Shown: positions 8,271-18,273 of the stretch, piece by piece | Numbering within the stretch: the first letter of the stretch is position 1 | Layout of the letters: every line of letters begins with the position of its first letter | Made by a program: the position numbers and the translations under genes | Origin: Paenibacillus sonchi | Lineage (GTDB): Bacteria > Bacillota > Bacilli > Paenibacillales > Paenibacillaceae | Direction: 5' to 3' | Length of the DNA stretch: 64,000 nucleotides | NCBI RefSeq assembly: GCF_016772475.1 | Contig: NZ_CP068595.1 | Coordinates: 6,634,001-6,698,000 of the forward strand | The notes under the pieces: generated by a model | Databases searched by the model: none | What the model was told of the DNA's origin: nothing | Seen by the model: the letters and a program-made list of their open reading frames with translations, nothing else

Positions 8271-11200
8271 TCACAGATCATTGTCCACGATATTGTCGAA
8301 AGCTTCTTCCAGGCGCAGCAATTCTCCGCTGAGTCTGTGCCAGTGCTCTGCTGAATCACCCCCTTTCAGGAGTTCTGTGATCGCCGCTTCCCGTTCAGTC
8401 AGGCTCTCGCGCAGTGCATCCCCTGCACGTGACAATGCGGCTTCCACGCTGCCTGCATAGAAATCGAGAAGGAAGGATTCCAGCTCTTCGGCTGCTCCTG
8501 CTACAGATTCCTTCATCCAGGGCTCTGCCGCTGCCCTGACCTCATTCCGCCCTGCCCCTTCGAAGAAGTGGCGCGGCGATTTGAACCGGCTCCAGAGCGC
8601 CGGCCAGTCCAGCGGGTTCAGCCTGCATTCCAGCTTGGCCGGAGAAGGCCAGGGGTCCTTGTCATTCTGCAGGAACTGCAGGTCCTCTGCGGGTATGGAC
8701 AGTTCTTCTGCCGCAGCGGCCGCTGCCGCGTGCGCAAGCCGCCGTCCGGCCGCCTCCAGCCGCAGTGTGGTTGCCCACAGCTCCTGCTCCAGCTCACGCT
8801 GGACCGTCCGTTCCAGCTCTCTTCCGCAGGCTGTGAAGATCTCTTTCAGATTCCCGCCATCCTCACGGAGCAGCGAAGGATGGAAAGACTCCTGGAAGAA
8901 ACGGCCGAAAGCAAAGGAAATCCGCTGGCGGACATGATACAGCAATTCTTCGCCTTCCCGGCGCAAATCCCGGCCCGGCCGCTCCTCTCCGGCCAGCAGA
9001 CGCAGCCGCTGCTCAGCTATGCGGCGCTGGTCCTCCAGCTCCCGCATTTGCGCTTCACGCTGCCCGGCCGCCTGGCGGGCCTTCTCCTGCCACTCCTCTG
9101 TCCGGCGGCGGACTGTGCTGAGGCTGTCTTTGGCTGCGGCCAGAGACAGCCGCGGCAGCTCTCCTCCGGCAAAATCCGCCAGCGCCTGCTCAAAGCTGCT
9201 GAACCGGGAAGCCTCGTACAGCTCCCGGCTGCCAGCCGTTTTGCCTTCCAGTGCAAGCAGGCTGGAGAGGGAATACATTTGCGGCTTCATCAGGCCGCCG
9301 GCCCGCAGATTCTGCGCAACATGCTGCTGAACCTCCTGCAGCTCCTCTTCATCCGAGGCCAGATCGGAGGCATTGATGATAAAAAACATTTTATCCAGCG
9401 CGAAGCTGTCTTTGATCCGTCCCAATTGGGCCAGCAGGCCCCGGTCCGCCTTGGAGAAGGCATGATTGTAATAGGTTACAAAACATATCGCATCCGCATT
9501 TTTCATGTAACCAAAGGTCACTCCGGTATGACGTGCATGAAGAGAATCCGCGCCGGGGGTATCCACCAGTACAATCCCGCTGGCTGTCAGCGGACAGTCA
9601 TAGTAAAGGTCAATCCCCTGAATGAAGCAAGCCCGTGTCTCTTCGGCGACCAGGGTCCGGTATTCCTGCAGATCGACGGTACGCACCGTGCCAAGCAGCG
9701 CTTCGGCTTCCTGCCAGCCTGCGGCTGCCGCCCGCAGAAAACCGGCATGCGGGAGTGCCGAAGGGTGGAGTCCGCCAACCTGCAGCTCCGCGGCCGCAGC
9801 GGTCCAGGTCTCCGGCTGCGGAGCGGCCAGCTGCAGCACGCTGAAGGAATGGAGGATATCCTCCCAGAAATCCTCTCTGCTCTTCATGGTGACAACCGCG
9901 CTGGCGTGACGGAAGTCCCCTTCCGGCGCCAATATGCGGTTGACCGCCGCTGTGGCGGGATGCGGCGACACAGGCAGCACTTCTTCGCCCAGCAGGGCAT
10001 TGGCGAAGGAGGACTTTCCGGCGCTGAACGCTCCGAACAGCGCCAGGGTGAAGCGGCCGCCGGCGAGATCCGCCGCCCGCGCCGCCAGGCTGCGCGCAGC
10101 CGAGGCCATGGCCGGCTCGCGGCGCAGCAGCTCCGCCGCAGCGTCCAGCACCGCTGCGGCCTCCCCGAGCCGGCGGCGCCCGCCCGCCGGCGAAGCCGTG
10201 CCCGCCGCCAGGCCGGCGGCGGGGCTTCCAGCCGCAGCCTGGCGCAGCGGCTGGGGCTTGACCGGCGCGGCGCGGAGCGCGCCGGCCTGCGGGGTGACCC
10301 TCACCTCCGGCAGGGTGCCGGGGGTGAGGGTGCGGCGCGGCGGCAGCTGCGCCGCGAGCTCTGCCGCGCGGGCGTCCGCCGCGCGGTCAAGGGCAGCCAG
10401 CGCGGCCAAGGCGCGCGCCTGCCGCTGCAAGGCGGCCTCGCGGCGCGCCAGCTCCGCGCGCTGCCCGTCAAGAAGCGGCGGAAGCTTCGCCAGCAGCTCA
10501 TCGCCTGCACCCAGCGCGGCACGGCGGAACTGCGTCTCAATATCAGCCGCAAGCGTGCGGCAGAAATTAAGCAGCGCCTCCCCGCTGAAGCCGGTTCCCG
10601 GCTTGACGGCAGCCGCCAGTCCCTCGGGGCTGACCGCCGGGAACGCCTGCTTAAGCTGCGTCTCTGCCGCCTCATCCCAGACGCCGAGTCCTTCTCCCCA
10701 TTGCCGCACGAGCTGAAGCAGATGCCACTCCAGCTGGGCGGCAATCTCCCGGGTCTGCAGCGTATGCCACGCGGCCAGCCGCTTCTGCTGCTCCTTCTCC
10801 CGCTTCGCAGCCGTGAAGAGCAGCCCCTTGCGGAAGCCGGGACTGACACTTTCGGCGTAGGCTCCAGCCGCTTCCCGGACCTCTGCCGGCATCAGGCTGC
10901 TGTTCCCCAGCAGCGCATCCACACCGGTGCGCAGATTCAGGCGCGCCTCCTCCCCAGCCCGTCAAGTCTTACCCGTTCCTCCGCGCATTTCTGAAGCTCC
11001 TGCTCTACGGAATCCGGACCCTCCCCTCCTGCTTCCTCCAGCAGGCGTTCTCTTTCCTCCCGCTGCTCTTCTTCCCTGTACGCTCCCAGAGCTGCGTCAG
11101 CGGTGTGATAGAGAGAGCGGGACAGGCTGTATTGCAGCAGCTCTTCCCGCTGCTTCAGAAGGCTGTCAATCAGGCTCAGCAGATGCTCCCATTGATTCAG

Positions 11201-11962
11201 CGGATGCTCCTGGACCTTAAGGGAAGTAAAAAGAATACCTGCCGGGTGAATCCCCCATTGGCCGAAAGCGCTTTCCAGTTGCCGGCGGTACAACTCGATG
11301 GTGATCTCCTGTTCACGGTGTTTGTCAATCTGATTGATGATGAGATACAGCGGTTTGCCCCATTCACTGAGAGCTTTCGCAAAGGCGAGATTATTCTCGG
11401 ACTGCACATGATTGTAATCCATGACATAAAAAACGACATCAGCCAGATGGAGCGCCGAATGCGTTGCTGCCTGATGTCCGTTATCAGTGGAATCCACGCC
11501 GGGAGTGTCCATCAGAACCCCGTGGCTCCCCAGCAGCGGGACATCCTCCCACACGGAAATCGCTGCATATTCCCCGCCCTTGCGGCAAAAATCCTGGAGC
11601 TGCTCCGGCGTTGTCTCCCATGGTGACGGTTGGACTCCAGTCTCAAGGGCATGCGGATATAGTAGAACGCGGGGGGACCCGCTACGGATGGATACGATAT
11701 TGGCACTGGTTGGCACCGGACCTGACGGCAGGACCTGTTTGCCGCACAGCTGATTAATCATACTCGACTTTCCTGCCGAGAAATGGCCGCAAAAAGCAAA
11801 CGTCAACTCACCGGCAGCTGCTTTTGTCTCCAAATCTGTGATAATTTGCACTGCAGCAGGGTCTTCCCACTGTTCCAATAGCTTTCTAAGCCCAAGGTAA
11901 GACTGCTCTTTCAAGATCTCATTCGGCATTTCAGCCCGACCCGTTCCCACATTAACTCCCAC
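8271..11962 (-). pseudogene. dynA: Two-module dynamin-like GTPase, frameshifted (likely base-call artefact)
   Basis: DynA is a membrane-binding dynamin with two GTPase modules, linked in B. subtilis to membrane fusion and repair. Module 1 (11962 to about 10950) has P-loop CGHFSAGKSS, DTPGVDS and NQID. Module 2 (to 8271) has FGAFSAGKSS, DTPGADS and an NASD motif. The frame breaks at a C run at 10952-10955 (GGGG on the coding strand). One extra G turns the early stop into ...GLGEEARLNLRTGVDALLG and gives about 1230 residues, close to the 1193 of B. subtilis DynA. As written there are two pieces, 10937-11962 and 8271 to about 10922. GTG at 11962 is preferred as the start because TGGAGG lies eight bases before it. 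The module-2 linker (about 9930-10600) is unusually GC- and Ala/Arg-rich. Confidence 0.85.
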
Positions 11963-12249
11963 CTTCGCTGCCTCCAGTATCGTACGGTTATCAAGAATAG
12001 AATAATTACATTTTATCACCAGTCTGCCACATTTCAAATCAGAACAATTTACAAAATCCCCTATAATCCTCTACGAATCACGCCGGTCCGGTTGATACGC
12101 TTTACAAAACTGCGGATTACCTCCCTTATTTCTTCAGACATAGGGAGAGTATGAACTAACGTTTAGCAGAGCAATAGTTCGAGCCTATTTATAATTTGGG
12201 TCTTTGCGCGGAACGATAAGCAATAAATGTGATGGATATGTAATACCAA

Positions 12250-12279
12250 TTGCAATATAACACCTTATGGTGTTACTAT
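12250..12279 (+). promoter_or_regulatory. Promoter of the SRPBCC-arsR unit
   Basis: TTGCAA at 12250-12255 and TACTAT at 12274-12279 are separated by 18 bp, a sigma-A-like arrangement. The spacer is filled by the palindrome annotated separately. Confidence 0.5.
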
Positions 12280-12302
12280 AAACATGAAACCAAAAGGTGT
12301 TA
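12258..12302. promoter_or_regulatory. Probable operator of the ArsR-family regulator
   Basis: A perfect inverted repeat TAACACC-TTAT-GGTGTTA spans 12258-12275, between the -35 and -10 boxes. A third half-site GGTGTTA lies at 12296-12302. Repressor binding here would block RNA polymerase. The downstream ArsR protein is the natural candidate, giving autoregulation of both genes. Assignment is by position and symmetry. Confidence 0.6.
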
Positions 12303-12322
12303 TAAAAAACAGGAGGTACATC

Positions 12323-12747
12323 ATGCACACTGAAGAAACATTGCCCGAAATCCGCAAAACTATAGTCCTTAACGCTCCTATTGATAAAGTATGGAAGGCT
12401 GTTGCCACTTCCGGGGGCCTTGCCGCCTGGTGGATGGACAATACCTTTGAGCCCGTCTTAGGCCAGGAGTTTATTCTCCGGTCCGGACAATTCGGCGATT
12501 CGCCTTGCAAAGTCACCGAACTTGAGCCGCCTTACCGGCTAGGCTTCGATTGGGGAAAGACTGGCATCTCGCTTTTAAGTTGAAAGAGCTGGAGAACCAA
12601 CAGACAGAATTCACTCTGATTCATTCCGGCTGGGATGAAGCAAAGGTCACTGAATTTGGACAACCCCATTCGGTTATCCGCGGCATCATGAACGGGGGCT
12701 GGGAAAAAATCGTCAATCAAAGTCTTGTCAGCTATATAGAGGCTTAA
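12323..12747 (+). pseudogene. SRPBCC (AHSA1-like) domain protein, frameshifted (likely base-call artefact)
   Basis: The intact product would be about 141 residues of the START-like SRPBCC fold: IRKTIVLNAPIDKVWKAVA at the start and WW-x-x-x-TFEPVLGQEF in the middle, with FTLIHSGWDEA and GGWEKIVNQSLVSYIE at the end. Ligands of such proteins vary and cannot be read here. The frame breaks at GGGG (12552-12555): as written it ends early after FDWGKTGISLLS, while one more G gives FDWGKDWHLAFKLKELE. The ATG at 12323 is used because AGGAGG precedes it by six to seven bases. An upstream ATG (12284) overlaps the operator region. It is paired with the arsR gene four bases downstream. Confidence 0.8.
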
Positions 12748-12750
12748 GCA

Positions 12751-13077
12751 GTGTCTGCCCCAGCCCTCAAGCATGATGTGTTTCAGGCGATTGCCGATCC
12801 TACCCGCCGCACTGTATTACAGCTGCTCGCCCGCAACGATATGCCCATTGTGGCCATCTCGGAGAACTTCCCGCTTTCGCGGACCGCTATTAACAAACAT
12901 CTGCATATCTTGTCTGATGCAGGTCTTGTCAGCTCACGGCGGGTAGGCAGGGAGACAAGGTACAGGCTTCAACCAGAGCGGCTTATTGAGCTAAAAGACT
13001 GGCTTGCATTTTTTGAAACATATTGGGACGACAGATTGTCACTGCTGAAGGAATTTGTGGAGAACGATTCCCCATGA
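12751..13077 (+). CDS. ArsR-family winged-helix transcriptional regulator
   Basis: The 108-residue protein is a compact winged helix, VFQAIADPTRRTVLQLL at the start and ISENFPLSRTAINKHLHILSDAGLV as the recognition region, followed by a wing (SSRRVGRETRYRLQP). The metal-binding ELCVCDL motif of metal-sensing ArsR proteins is absent, so it is of the SRPBCC-associated type rather than an arsenic sensor. It starts with GTG three bases after the SRPBCC stop and is translated from the same message. It probably represses its own promoter through the TAACACC/GGTGTTA palindrome upstream of the unit. Confidence 0.85.
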   Translation: MSAPALKHDVFQAIADPTRRTVLQLLARNDMPIVAISENFPLSRTAINKHLHILSDAGLVSSRRVGRETRYRLQPERLIELKDWLAFFETYWDDRLSLLKEFVENDSP

Positions 13078-13095
13078 ATCCTACGGCAACTTTTT

Positions 13096-13280
13096 AAGTG
13101 GAAAAAGGTTAACTAATTTGCCGAAGTACCCTACCCTCGGGCAGATGAAGTGGAAAAGGGACACTAATTCAGCCCATTTTGCCATTGGAGCAGAAATGTG
13201 GCCCAATTAGATATACTTTTTCCACTTCACTCTCAGAATTTCTTAATTTCCGGAAAAATAAGTTCCCTTTTTCCAACTAG
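13096..13280. repeat. Four-copy repeat, two direct and two inverted, about 52-bp spacing
   Basis: AAGTGGAAAAAGG at 13096 and AAGTGGAAAAGGG at 13148 are followed by CTAATT-type words. The reverse complements ACTTTTTCCACTT (near 13215) and CCCTTTTTCCAACT (near 13267) repeat the theme on the other strand, again about 52 bp apart. The whole resembles a degenerate large inverted repeat. Confidence 0.6.
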
Positions 13281-13477
13281 CGCCTGCGAAGAAGACGGTA
13301 AAGACGGATCGCCCTATTCCTTCGCGATCGATTCGCAGCCGTTATGGATAGAAGATTCGGCTATTCCGCAGGACTAACGGACCCAAGATATCCATATTTT
13401 TTACACTGTATAATTTTCTAATACAATTAAATTAGGGGTAAGCTTCGCTTCCCCCAAAACAAATAAATTCTTTTCAG

Positions 13478-13505
13478 AAAAAGCCGGCCCAAGGGCCGGC
13501 TTTTT
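13478..13505. terminator. Strong bidirectional terminator hairpin
   Basis: Perfect stem AAAAAGCCGGCCC and GGGCCGGCTTTTT around a two-base loop. It ends the minus-strand nth-small gene unit and could also stop plus-strand transcription from arsR. Confidence 0.9.
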
Positions 13506-13548
13506 CACATCACATATCGCTATCTCTATTGTCCACCAAGCTGACTAA

Positions 13549-13815
13549 TCAGGCAGTTTCCAGAACAGGCAGCAAAATTTCGAATACTTTGCCATGCTGA
13601 AGAATCGTCAGGCCACGGGATTTGTCTCTCATCACTACAACTTCAGGTTTTTGAGACATACGTTCCAGATAGTGCTCAGGCACATCGCCGGAGTGGCTGA
13701 TTGTGATGCCTTCCACTTCCTGCTCTTCATTTTCCTCCAGCGGACTTTCAACTACACGTTCAAAAATATCGGAAAAAGCTTCAAAATTATCGGTATATAC
13801 AGAAATGCACTTCAT
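13549..13815 (-). CDS. Conserved hypothetical small protein downstream of nth
   Basis: The 88-residue acidic protein (MKCISVYTDNFEAFSDIFERV...) has no signal peptide or membrane segment. Its C-terminal half reads VVVMRDKSRGLTILQHGKVFEILLPVLE. It has an ATG start preceded by an AGAGG-type site and is followed by a strong terminator, so it is the last gene after nth. I do not recognise a characterised family, and no function is proposed. The regular codon usage and clean boundaries support it as real. Confidence 0.65.
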   Translation of the reverse strand: MKCISVYTDNFEAFSDIFERVVESPLEENEEQEVEGITISHSGDVPEHYLERMSQKPEVVVMRDKSRGLTILQHGKVFEILLPVLETA

Positions 13816-13859
13816 CTCTATCCCATCCTCTTCTTCATCTCTAACTCTTAACTAATTGT

Positions 13860-14531
13860 TCACGTATGACTCTTAGCTTTCCTGATTACAGCAGTTTTCA
13901 TACGTTTCTTGCCTTCCCGGCAGACATCCAGCAGCGGGCATACCTGACACTTGGGATTCTGGGCTTTGCAGTGATAACGTCCGAAAAAGATCAGCCGGTG
14001 GTGCGTGAGTGTCCACTCGTCACGCGGCACCGCCTTCATCAGCTTCTTTTCCACTTCCAGCACGGAATCCTTCCAGCCCGCAAGGGCCAGCCTTTTGGCT
14101 ACCCGCTCGACATGGGTATCCACTGCAATAGCCGGAACTCCAAAAGCGTTGGAAACAACCACATTGGCGGTCTTTCGCCCGACACCCGGCAGGGTTACCA
14201 GCAAGTCGTGGGCCTGCGGCACCTCGCCGCCATACTGCTCTATCAGGATGGAGCACAGACTTTGAATATGCTTCGCCTTATTGCGGTATAATCCGATACG
14301 CCGGATGTCACTCTCCAGTTCCTCGATGGGTACAGAAATGTAATCGAGCGGAGTTTTGTACTTTTGAAACAGGTCCTCGGTGACTTTGTTCACTGTTGCG
14401 TCCGTACACTGGGCTGAGAGCAGCACGGCGATCGTCAATTCAAAAGCGTTGCTGTGGTTCAGCTCACAATGCGCATCAGGAAATAGCTCACCGATGGTAT
14501 CCAGGATGTGGCGGACCTCTGCAGCTTTCAT
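13860..14531 (-). CDS. nth: Endonuclease III (DNA glycosylase/AP lyase)
   Basis: Nth removes oxidised pyrimidines and nicks abasic sites in base-excision repair. The 223-residue protein carries the helix-hairpin-helix LVTLPGVGRKTANVV with the following catalytic Asp in AVDTHVERVAKRL, and the C-terminal [4Fe-4S] cysteines C-x6-C-x2-C-x5-C in CKAQNPKCQVCPLLDVC. The frame is open 30 codons further, but the ATG at 14531 with GTGGAGGGG upstream matches the family start. In B. subtilis nth follows dnaD directly; here dnaD lies about 15 kb away, past wall, leu and pro genes. Confidence 0.95.
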   Translation of the reverse strand: MKAAEVRHILDTIGELFPDAHCELNHSNAFELTIAVLLSAQCTDATVNKVTEDLFQKYKTPLDYISVPIEELESDIRRIGLYRNKAKHIQSLCSILIEQYGGEVPQAHDLLVTLPGVGRKTANVVVSNAFGVPAIAVDTHVERVAKRLALAGWKDSVLEVEKKLMKAVPRDEWTLTHHRLIFFGRYHCKAQNPKCQVCPLLDVCREGKKRMKTAVIRKAKSHT

Positions 14532-14595
14532 AGTGTCCCCTCCACGGATTGTTACCCCGCCAGCACGGGTGCAACTTCTCGATTGTAAATATTTC

Positions 14596-14640
14596 AAAAA
14601 AAACGTCTTGAAGCAGGACAAACGCCTGAATCAAGACGGT
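14596..14640 (-). terminator. Terminator of the SLH protein gene
   Basis: CGTCTTGATTCAGG and CCTGCTTCAAGACG arms are followed by eight T on the minus strand, about 30 bp beyond the SLH gene stop. Confidence 0.9.
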
Positions 14641-14666
14641 GTTTCACGCGGAAAATCACCAAGCTC

Positions 14667-17419
14667 TTATTGTTTCGCAATCTCAACAAGAATATTATTA
14701 TTGAAATACATTATAATTTTATCATTTTCTTTGAGAGATTGCACGGGTAAAGTCGTGTCGCCTTGATGAATATATACATTCGGACCCGGAACAAAGCGGT
14801 AATTACTATCGGAAGCACTTGCGCGTTTTACCAGAATCTCATTTGTTCCACTCTCGTAACGCCAGAATACACGGCTCTGCTGGCTGAGTACACGGATAAT
14901 TGTCGACCCGTCCGAATCCTTGCGTACTTCCACACGGTCAGCTGTGGTCAGTGAACCCAGTGATGTGGTTGTAGAACCGTCACGGATAATTTTGACCCCG
15001 CCAGCCGCTGAGAACGTCTGTGCACCGCCTTTGTAATCCTTCAAGGTAAATGTTCCGGCAGCCGCATCTACTGCGGTCAGTTGGCCTGAATTAAGTTTTA
15101 CCGCCCGGAGAGCAAGCGGCGCACTTCCATTAAAGGTGATATTCACAAAATCCCCCACCTTCAAATCACCGATCTTGATGCTTTTTCCGCTTTCATCTGT
15201 CATAGGCAGTGTGTAAGTATTCAGTACTGTGGTTCCCCCGTCCATTTCACTCCCAGCTTATTTGCTGTTGCATCCAGAGTAGCAATCTCCAATTGCATGG
15301 ATGAGTTTACACGGAGAACCGATACCCCGCTCTGATTATCCGCAAGAACCGCAGTTACTGCACTGTCAAGTGCTACATCTGTAATGGTCGAAGAAGTACG
15401 ACCGAAGATTTCCACCGACTGCGGATAAGGCAATGTAACCTGCTGTGCATTGGCAAGCTTCAGTGTGATCGTTCTGTTCGCCACATTAACAGCGGTCAAA
15501 GTGCCGTCATATTTGGTGCTTGTTTCCACAGATAATGCGCGCTGGCCTGCAGCTACTACATCCACTTTGCGGCCTTCCGCAAGTCTGTAACCCATATTAG
15601 CCAGAGAAGTGGTCGTAGCTCCATCATAAGCAAGCTTCGTATTCGCATCGATCTTTACCAATTGTGCTTTGCCGCTGCTGTCCGTAACAGTCAGAAGCTG
15701 GGTTTTTGCACTGTAATCAACCACTGTTGCACCGGTGAACTGGCTGATCTGCCGGCTTAAAACTTCAATTTTGGTCACCTGGTCACTGCTGTTCAAGGTG
15801 AGCTGTACATTGTCTCCTGCCGTTGCATCAGCGACCAGATCTCCGATGCCCGGTGAGGCAACGCCGGGAATGATGACGGCTGGCGAGGTGCCAAGCAGAT
15901 TCACTTCACGTGTACCATCAGCCTTTTTGTAAACAATCGTTGAGTTTGTCAGTTCAGTAATCGCTCCCTGGACAGTACGTTCCACACCGGATGTTACTTC
16001 CACTGTCCGGATCAGATTATCTTTGACTGTATACTTGACGGCAGCCCCCGCCTTCAGATCAGCCGGCAGCAGCACTGCATTTTGCGAACTGAACAGGGTC
16101 GTGCCATCCTCCCATTTGAAGGTTTCAGTTGCACCCTCTGCTGTTTTGAACGTAATACTCTTTGCTGCATTATCTACACTTTGAATGGTTCCATTTGCCG
16201 TTTTATTGACAATTCCCGAGGTCACCTGTACTTTCACGATCTTGCCCGTACCGCTGAACGTTTCCCGAAGCAGAGCAATCTTGCTGGCAGCGGTAATCGA
16301 GGAGGCGGAAATGGCAGCACCGTTCACATCCACAAAGGCTGTGCTTCCATCATAGCTGTACTGGTCATATCCGGTTGGAGAATCCAGCCAGATTGTTCCT
16401 GGAGTAACTTTGGCAAATACACCTTCAATAGTTTGTACCTGCTGGACCGGATCTGTCACTTCTACATAAGCGGCATTATAGGTAGCTCCAATCACAGTCA
16501 CTTTGGTATATGGCTTAAGATCGCTAAAATTAATTCTGGTATCAACCGTACTGGTAAAGTAGGCGGTGCTGTAGGTTACATTGAATACAGATGTGCTGCC
16601 ATTGTTGAACAGCGTTAATTTCCCGTCCTGCATTGCGCTGATGGTCCCTTTGACAGTGTTGTCATAATCCAGCGTATTGTGTGCTTCTGCCCGGCTGAAG
16701 AAGGTGGCCAATTGCGCCCGGGTTACAGCACCCTGCGGATCAAAGCGGTTGCCGTCCAGACCGTTGGCCAGCCCCAGACCTACTGCAGCATTAATATATC
16801 CCCGTTTATTGGCGGCAACCTTCGCATCATCTGCGAACCCGGTAGGTTTGCCCGATACAACAGCGGCTTCCGTAGTTTTGCCGAGTGCCCGGATCAGGAG
16901 CTCTGCTACCCATTCACGGCTGGCTTTACGTTCTCCCCAGGAGGTTTTGAGGTTATCAGGCGCCATTTCTGCCGCTTTGTCCAGCAACCCCTGCTGGAAA
17001 GCAAGCACGACATAAGGCTTATAATAGTTGGTTACTTTGAAATCCGTTGGAAAGACTACATCGGAATCGCTTTGGACATTGCCTTGCAGCTTCATGAAAC
17101 GCAGCGCCATCAGCACTGCTTCCTGCTGGGTAACGGAATCCCCAGGACGGAACAGACCGTTATTACCTACAACAATTCCTTGAGAAGCCAGCTTATAGAT
17201 ATGTTTTTCGGCCCAGAAGCCATTTTTTACATCGGTAAAAATTCCTGACGCGGCTGTTGGAGCAGAACCATTATTTGCTCCAGAGGTTGCTGCCGGTGCA
17301 GCAGTTGCAGCAAAAGCCGCACCTGCTCCGCCGAGCACCATCGTGCCGGCCAGAATTGCGGCTGCCGCTTTGCTGGAGTAAGTATGAATTAAACGTTTTG
17401 ACCTTTTTTGCCCGGACAA
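14667..17419 (-). pseudogene. SLH-domain surface protein, frameshifted (likely base-call artefact)
   Basis: The intact product would be about 917 residues: a basic signal peptide (KRSKRLIHTYSSKAAAAILA), then three S-layer-homology motifs (IFTDVKNGFWAEKHIYKLA, a middle copy around FPTDFKVTNYYKPY, and FADDAKVAANKRGYINAAV) that anchor to wall polymers. About 650 residues of beta-rich repeats containing recurring TVKGTISAMQDGKLTL-like units follow. The frame breaks at CCCCC (15235-15239; GGGGG on the coding strand): one extra G joins VKWT to GGTTVLNTYTLP. TTG at 17419 is chosen because GAGAGGGG is nine bases upstream. The ligand or enzymatic role is unknown; it is probably an envelope structural protein. 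Confidence 0.8.
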
Positions 17420-17499
17420 TAGGTTATTCCCCTCTCTATGGATCAATTTAGATAGACTGTAGTACTTCGCCAGTCAGCAAGCCTATTCCTGCATTTCCC

Positions 17500-18165
17500 T
17501 TACAAACCGCTGTTCTCTCTGGTAAGCGGATGTTCCAGATCCACATGGCCCATGAGACTTTCCACCTGCTCACCGTCCAGTAGAACCTCAACACTCTTCA
17601 CTTCATCGAATTGAAAGAGGGTTTGGGCCAGCGCGCTGATGGCAAAAGCTTCGCCGCCTGCCCCAAGCTGTGCCTCATCCGGCTTATGGATATCCATAAT
17701 AATCTGCCCGTCAGTGAATTTAAGCGATTTAAGCTCAATTTTTCCCCATAAAGGCACTTGATCAGGATTGCTGCTGCTCTGCAGCGATTTATATGCCTCA
17801 CTGTATTTCTCCACAGCATCTGCATAGCTTATATCGGTCTTGGCAGAAACCAGCTCCATTTGCTGAGGATCCGTATAATACACAGAAATGCTCTGGCTCT
17901 TTTTGGCTGGTGCTGTCGGCTGCTCTGTAGCTGCAGGGGAGGCAGTAGGTTCTGCTGTCGGCTGGGCGGATGCAGATGGGGATGCCGTTGCAGTAGCGGT
18001 AGCCGTAGCGTCCTCTCCTCCTTCATTGCTGCCTGCGCCATTGACAACCGTTGTGGAATCCTGACCTTGTTCATTGGCTGGAGCTGCTGTAGGTTTATCT
18101 CCGCAGCCGGATATCACAAGCAGAAGCAAAGCTGCAATACCTGCATATGTCAATTTCTTGTTCAT
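17500..18165 (-). CDS. GerMN-domain lipoprotein
   Basis: The 221-residue protein starts with a lipobox signal (LLLLVISGCGD), followed by a low-complexity Ala/Thr/Ser/Pro/Glu linker up to about residue 95 and a C-terminal GerMN domain (SISVYYTDPQQMELVSAKTD ... FQFDEVKSVEVLLDGEQVESLMGHVDL). GerMN domains occur in spore germination (GerM) and other envelope proteins. Of several adjacent start codons, the ATG at 18165 has GAGGGGG nine bases upstream. It sits between an amidase gene and the SLH gene, which suggests a role in the cell envelope or peptidoglycan remodelling. Confidence 0.85.
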   Translation of the reverse strand: MNKKLTYAGIAALLLLVISGCGDKPTAAPANEQGQDSTTVVNGAGSNEGGEDATATATATASPSASAQPTAEPTASPAATEQPTAPAKKSQSISVYYTDPQQMELVSAKTDISYADAVEKYSEAYKSLQSSSNPDQVPLWGKIELKSLKFTDGQIIMDIHKPDEAQLGAGGEAFAISALAQTLFQFDEVKSVEVLLDGEQVESLMGHVDLEHPLTRENSGL

Positions 18166-18199
18166 CAACAATTACCCCCTCTGGATGAATATGGGCAGA

Positions 18200-18254
18200 C
18201 AGGGCCGCAAAGCCTTTTTGACCTGCTGAGGCCCAAGCTGACTTTGCGGCCCTG
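18200..18254. repeat. 13-bp perfect inverted repeat between amidase and gerM-like genes
   Basis: CAGGGCCGCAAAG (18200-18212) and CTTTGCGGCCCTG (18242-18254) flank a 29-base loop. On the minus strand it follows the amidase stop by about 20 bp but lacks a T-run, so it may serve as an RNA-stability or processing element, or as a weak terminator. Confidence 0.6.
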
Positions 18255-18273
18255 CTGTGCCGCTTGGCTGCTG

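Larger units (their letters stand above)
13078..13548. other. Intergenic stretch with repeats, no gene
   Basis: Between the arsR gene and the small minus-strand gene I see no coding potential. It holds a cluster of GAAGTGGAAAAAGG-type repeats, two direct (from 13096 and 13148, 52 bp apart) and two inverted (ending near 13227 and 13280), then an AT-rich stretch and a strong terminator. Confidence 0.6.

Noticed and set aside
8568..10994. 808-codon plus-strand frame opposite dynA
   Set aside because: It is antisense to the dynamin gene, which has clear GTPase motifs. The sequence is Arg/Gln/Pro-rich without any domain and arises from high GC at third positions.
12265..12516. Minus-strand frame over the SRPBCC start
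   Set aside because: It covers the operator/promoter region and is antisense to the SRPBCC sequence with conserved motifs.
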